A DNA stretch of 64,000 bases. Origin: Plastoroseomonas hellenica. GTDB taxonomy: Bacteria; Pseudomonadota; Alphaproteobacteria; Acetobacterales; Acetobacteraceae. The stretch covers positions 62,001-126,000 of the forward strand of contig NZ_JAAGBB010000006.1 in assembly GCF_018129085.1 (NCBI RefSeq). The letters run 5' to 3'. The notes beneath the pieces were generated by a model. The model ran no database searches and had not been told where the DNA came from. It worked only from the letters and a program-made list of their open reading frames with translations. Below are positions 62,010 through 64,000 of this stretch, piece after piece (within the stretch, counting starts at the first letter, position 1; every line of letters begins with the position of its first letter). The translations under genes were made by a program, and so were the position numbers.

Positions 62010-62978
62010 ATGCTGACCCGTCGCCACATGCTGGCCGCGGGCGCGGTCGCGCTTGCCGCGCCGGCGCTCGCCCAGACCGCCGCCTGGCCGAATGGCCCCA
62101 TCCGCATCATCGTACCTTTCCCGCCGGGCGGCAGCACGGACGCGCTGTCGCGGCTGCTGCAGCCCAGGCTCTCGGCGGAATTCGGCGTGCCGGTGGTGGT
62201 TGAGAACCGCACAGGCGCTTCCGGTTCGCTCGGCACCGCGGCGACGGCGCGGGCGGCGCCCGATGGCAATACCTGGGTGCTGGTCTTCGACACCCATGCC
62301 GTGAACCCGGCGCTGATCCCGAACATGGGCTTCGACACCGAACGTGACCTGACGCCGGTGCTGCTGTTCGGCACCGCACCCATGGTGCTGACCGCGCATC
62401 GCACCCGGCCCTACCGCAGCGTCGCCGACGTTCTGGCGGCGGCGCGGGCGCGGCCTGAGAGTGTGACCTTCGGCACCATCGGCAATGGCAGCCTGGCGCA
62501 TCTGACCATGGCGCTGTTCGAGAAGGCGACCGGCGTGAAGCTCGTGCACGTGCCCTATCGCGGCGGCGGGCCGCTCGCGGTGGCAGCCGCGGCCGGCGAG
62601 GTCGACCTGCCGATCGCGACGCGGCCGGCGATCGGGCCGCATATCGACAGTGGCGCGCTACTGCCGCTCGCGCAGACCGGTGCCACGCGCAGCGCCACCA
62701 TGCCGGATACGCCGACGCTCGCTGAGTCCGGCGCACCGGAGATCGATGCCCGCGCCTTCTGGGGCTTCCTCGGTCCGGCGCGGCTGCCGGAACCGGTCGC
62801 GCGGCGCATGGAGGCGGCGCTGCGCTCGGCATTGGCGGTGCCGGAGCTCCGCGACCGGGTGGCCGGCCTCGGCATCGATCTCGATCCGCAGGGCGGCGCG
62901 TATTTCACGCGCTTCCTCTCGTCGCAGATCGCGACCTGGGGCAGGGTGGTGCGTGAGAACAACATCCGACCGGATTGA
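62010..62978 (+). CDS. tripartite tricarboxylate transporter substrate-binding protein (TctC/Bug family), copy 1
   Basis: This is a periplasmic binding protein of about 322 residues with a Tat-like leader (LTRRHMLAAGAVALAAPALA). Bug-family landmarks are IRIIVPFPPGGSTDALSRLL, VENRTGASGSLGTAA, HVPYRGGGPLAVAAAAGEVD and the C-terminal WGRVVRENNIRPD. These bind carboxylates, amino acids or aromatic acids for TctAB channels. No tctA or tctB gene is visible. GGGAGG at 61995-62000 fixes ATG 62010. A second, related gene starts four bases after the stop. Confidence 0.92.
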   Translation: MLTRRHMLAAGAVALAAPALAQTAAWPNGPIRIIVPFPPGGSTDALSRLLQPRLSAEFGVPVVVENRTGASGSLGTAATARAAPDGNTWVLVFDTHAVNPALIPNMGFDTERDLTPVLLFGTAPMVLTAHRTRPYRSVADVLAAARARPESVTFGTIGNGSLAHLTMALFEKATGVKLVHVPYRGGGPLAVAAAAGEVDLPIATRPAIGPHIDSGALLPLAQTGATRSATMPDTPTLAESGAPEIDARAFWGFLGPARLPEPVARRMEAALRSALAVPELRDRVAGLGIDLDPQGGAYFTRFLSSQIATWGRVVRENNIRPD

Positions 62979-62982
62979 GACC

Positions 62983-63948
62983 ATGCCGATCACCCGCCGC
63001 GCCGCCCTTGCCGCCGCGATTGCTGCCCCGGCGATCGCCCATGCCCAGGCGCCGTGGCCGAGCGGCAGCATCCGCATCATGGTGCCCTTTCCGCCGGGCG
63101 GCAGCGTCGACACCATCGCCCGCCTGCTGCTCCCCGGGCTGCAGCAGCGCCTTGGCGTGCCTGTCGTGGTGGAGAATCGCTCCGGTGCCTCGGGCGCGGT
63201 CGGCACCGCCGTCGTGGCGCGCGACCGGCCGGACGGCAATTCCTGGGTCCTGGTCTTCGACACCCATGCGGTGAACGGCGCCCTGCAGCCGCAACTCGGC
63301 TATGACGGGCGGCGCGACTTCACGCCGGTGATGCTGGTCGCGACCTCGCCTATGCTGCTCTGCACGCCGAACGCCAAGCCCTGGCGGACGCTAGCCGAGG
63401 TGATCGCGGCGGCCCGCGCGCAGCCCGACACCATCACCTACGGCACTGTCGGCAATGGCAGCCTGTCGCATCTGACCATGACGCTGCTGTCGCGGGAGGC
63501 CGGGATATCGATGGTGCACGTGCCCTATCGTGGCGGCGGCCCGATGTCGACGGCCGCTGCTGCCGGCGAGATCGACCTCGTGATCGCATCACGCGTCGGG
63601 CTCGGCGGCCAGGTGGGCAACACGATCCGGCCGCTGGCGCAGAGCGGGCATCGCCGTTCGTCCGCGCTCCCCGACCTGCCGACGATCGCCGAACAGGGCT
63701 TCCCGCATGTGGCGGCGGAAGCCTTCTGGGGCATGCTCGGCCCGGCCCGGATTCCCGATGCGATCCTCGCGCGCTTCCATGCCGCGCTGGCCGAGAGCCT
63801 CACTGACCCTACGTTGCGCCAGCGGCTGATCGAGGGGCAGGGGGTCGATATCGTCGGCTCGACGCCGGAGGCCTTCGGCCGCTTCCTTGACGAACAGATG
63901 GCCACCTGGCTGCGCGTCGTACGGGAGAACAACATCCGCGCGGAATGA
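62983..63948 (+). CDS. tripartite tricarboxylate transporter substrate-binding protein (TctC/Bug family), copy 2
   Basis: This 321-residue paralogue of the preceding gene has leader ITRRAALAAAIAAPAIAHAQ, IRIMVPFPPGGSVDTIARLL, VENRSGASGAVGTAVVARDR, HVPYRGGGPMSTAAAAGEID and the ending WLRVVRENNIRAE. Shared blocks such as WVLVFDTHAVN point to a tandem duplication followed by divergence. It is co-transcribed with copy 1. Bug proteins are greatly expanded in beta- and alphaproteobacteria, often without their own channel genes, so both may feed a TctAB pair elsewhere. Confidence 0.92.
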   Translation: MPITRRAALAAAIAAPAIAHAQAPWPSGSIRIMVPFPPGGSVDTIARLLLPGLQQRLGVPVVVENRSGASGAVGTAVVARDRPDGNSWVLVFDTHAVNGALQPQLGYDGRRDFTPVMLVATSPMLLCTPNAKPWRTLAEVIAAARAQPDTITYGTVGNGSLSHLTMTLLSREAGISMVHVPYRGGGPMSTAAAAGEIDLVIASRVGLGGQVGNTIRPLAQSGHRRSSALPDLPTIAEQGFPHVAAEAFWGMLGPARIPDAILARFHAALAESLTDPTLRQRLIEGQGVDIVGSTPEAFGRFLDEQMATWLRVVRENNIRAE

Positions 63949-64000
63949 TCCAGGCACTGCCAAAAGGGTCCAGCAAAAAGCGGCCGCAGGCCGCCACCCG

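Overview
The window looks like chromosomal DNA from a GC-rich alphaproteobacterium, most likely an Acetobacteraceae (Roseomonas-like) soil or water heterotroph. That placement is inferred from four things: very high GC, the tRNA-Leu/trigger-factor pair, many Tat-type periplasmic binding proteins including TctC/Bug proteins, and dense ATGA-coupled operons. I see no rRNA, CRISPR array, complete prophage or transposase gene.

Layout. 1-8.4 kb: small regulators and enzymes (MmyB-like regulator, methyltransferase, haloacetate-dehalogenase-like hydrolase, GlxA-type regulator, two small membrane proteins, DUF2239, AidB-like acyl-CoA dehydrogenase, a divergent DUF2000/AraC pair). 8.5-15.2 kb: LpxR-like lipid A deacylase, an Asp/Glu-type racemase, an NMT1/THI5-like ABC importer in one operon with an amidohydrolase, and beta-carbonic anhydrase. 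15.3-22.6 kb: a three-subunit molybdenum hydroxylase resembling PaoABC, a TetR/GST divergent pair, and KDPG aldolase with KDG kinase. 22.7-33.7 kb: a GH17-GT2 beta-glucan synthase-like protein, a CorC/TlyC-type protein, PHB depolymerase, a second GST, a cupin, an AceE-like E1 enzyme, and a CMD protein paired with an ECF41 sigma factor. 33.8-49.5 kb: tRNA-Leu(UAG) and trigger factor, then a branched-chain-type ABC importer with three tandem binding proteins, then a complete dipeptide-type ABC importer with a trailing phosphatase. 49.5-56.3 kb: a TetR-controlled EmrAB-like pump, an XRE-cupin/GNAT pair and an XpaC/TelA pair. 56.5-61.7 kb: one 1737-residue RTX/cadherin-like protein ending in a matrixin-type zinc protease motif. 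62-64 kb: two tandem TctC-type binding proteins.

The two most unusual things are as follows. (1) Trigger factor carries an extra segment of about 158 residues spliced in frame into its FKBP domain; the segment looks like a beta-sandwich module of the kind found in phage structural proteins. (2) A family of 53-bp palindromic repeats lies exactly against stop codons. In two unrelated operons (eda-kdgK and the dpp-type permeases) a repeat sits in the ATGA stop/start overlap and, read in frame, adds the same kind of 21-codon leader (MSASD...LNRPR). Related 47-bp palindromes occur elsewhere, one of them containing the stop codon of the giant protein. Several inverted-repeat operator candidates lie in the divergent promoter regions of regulators.
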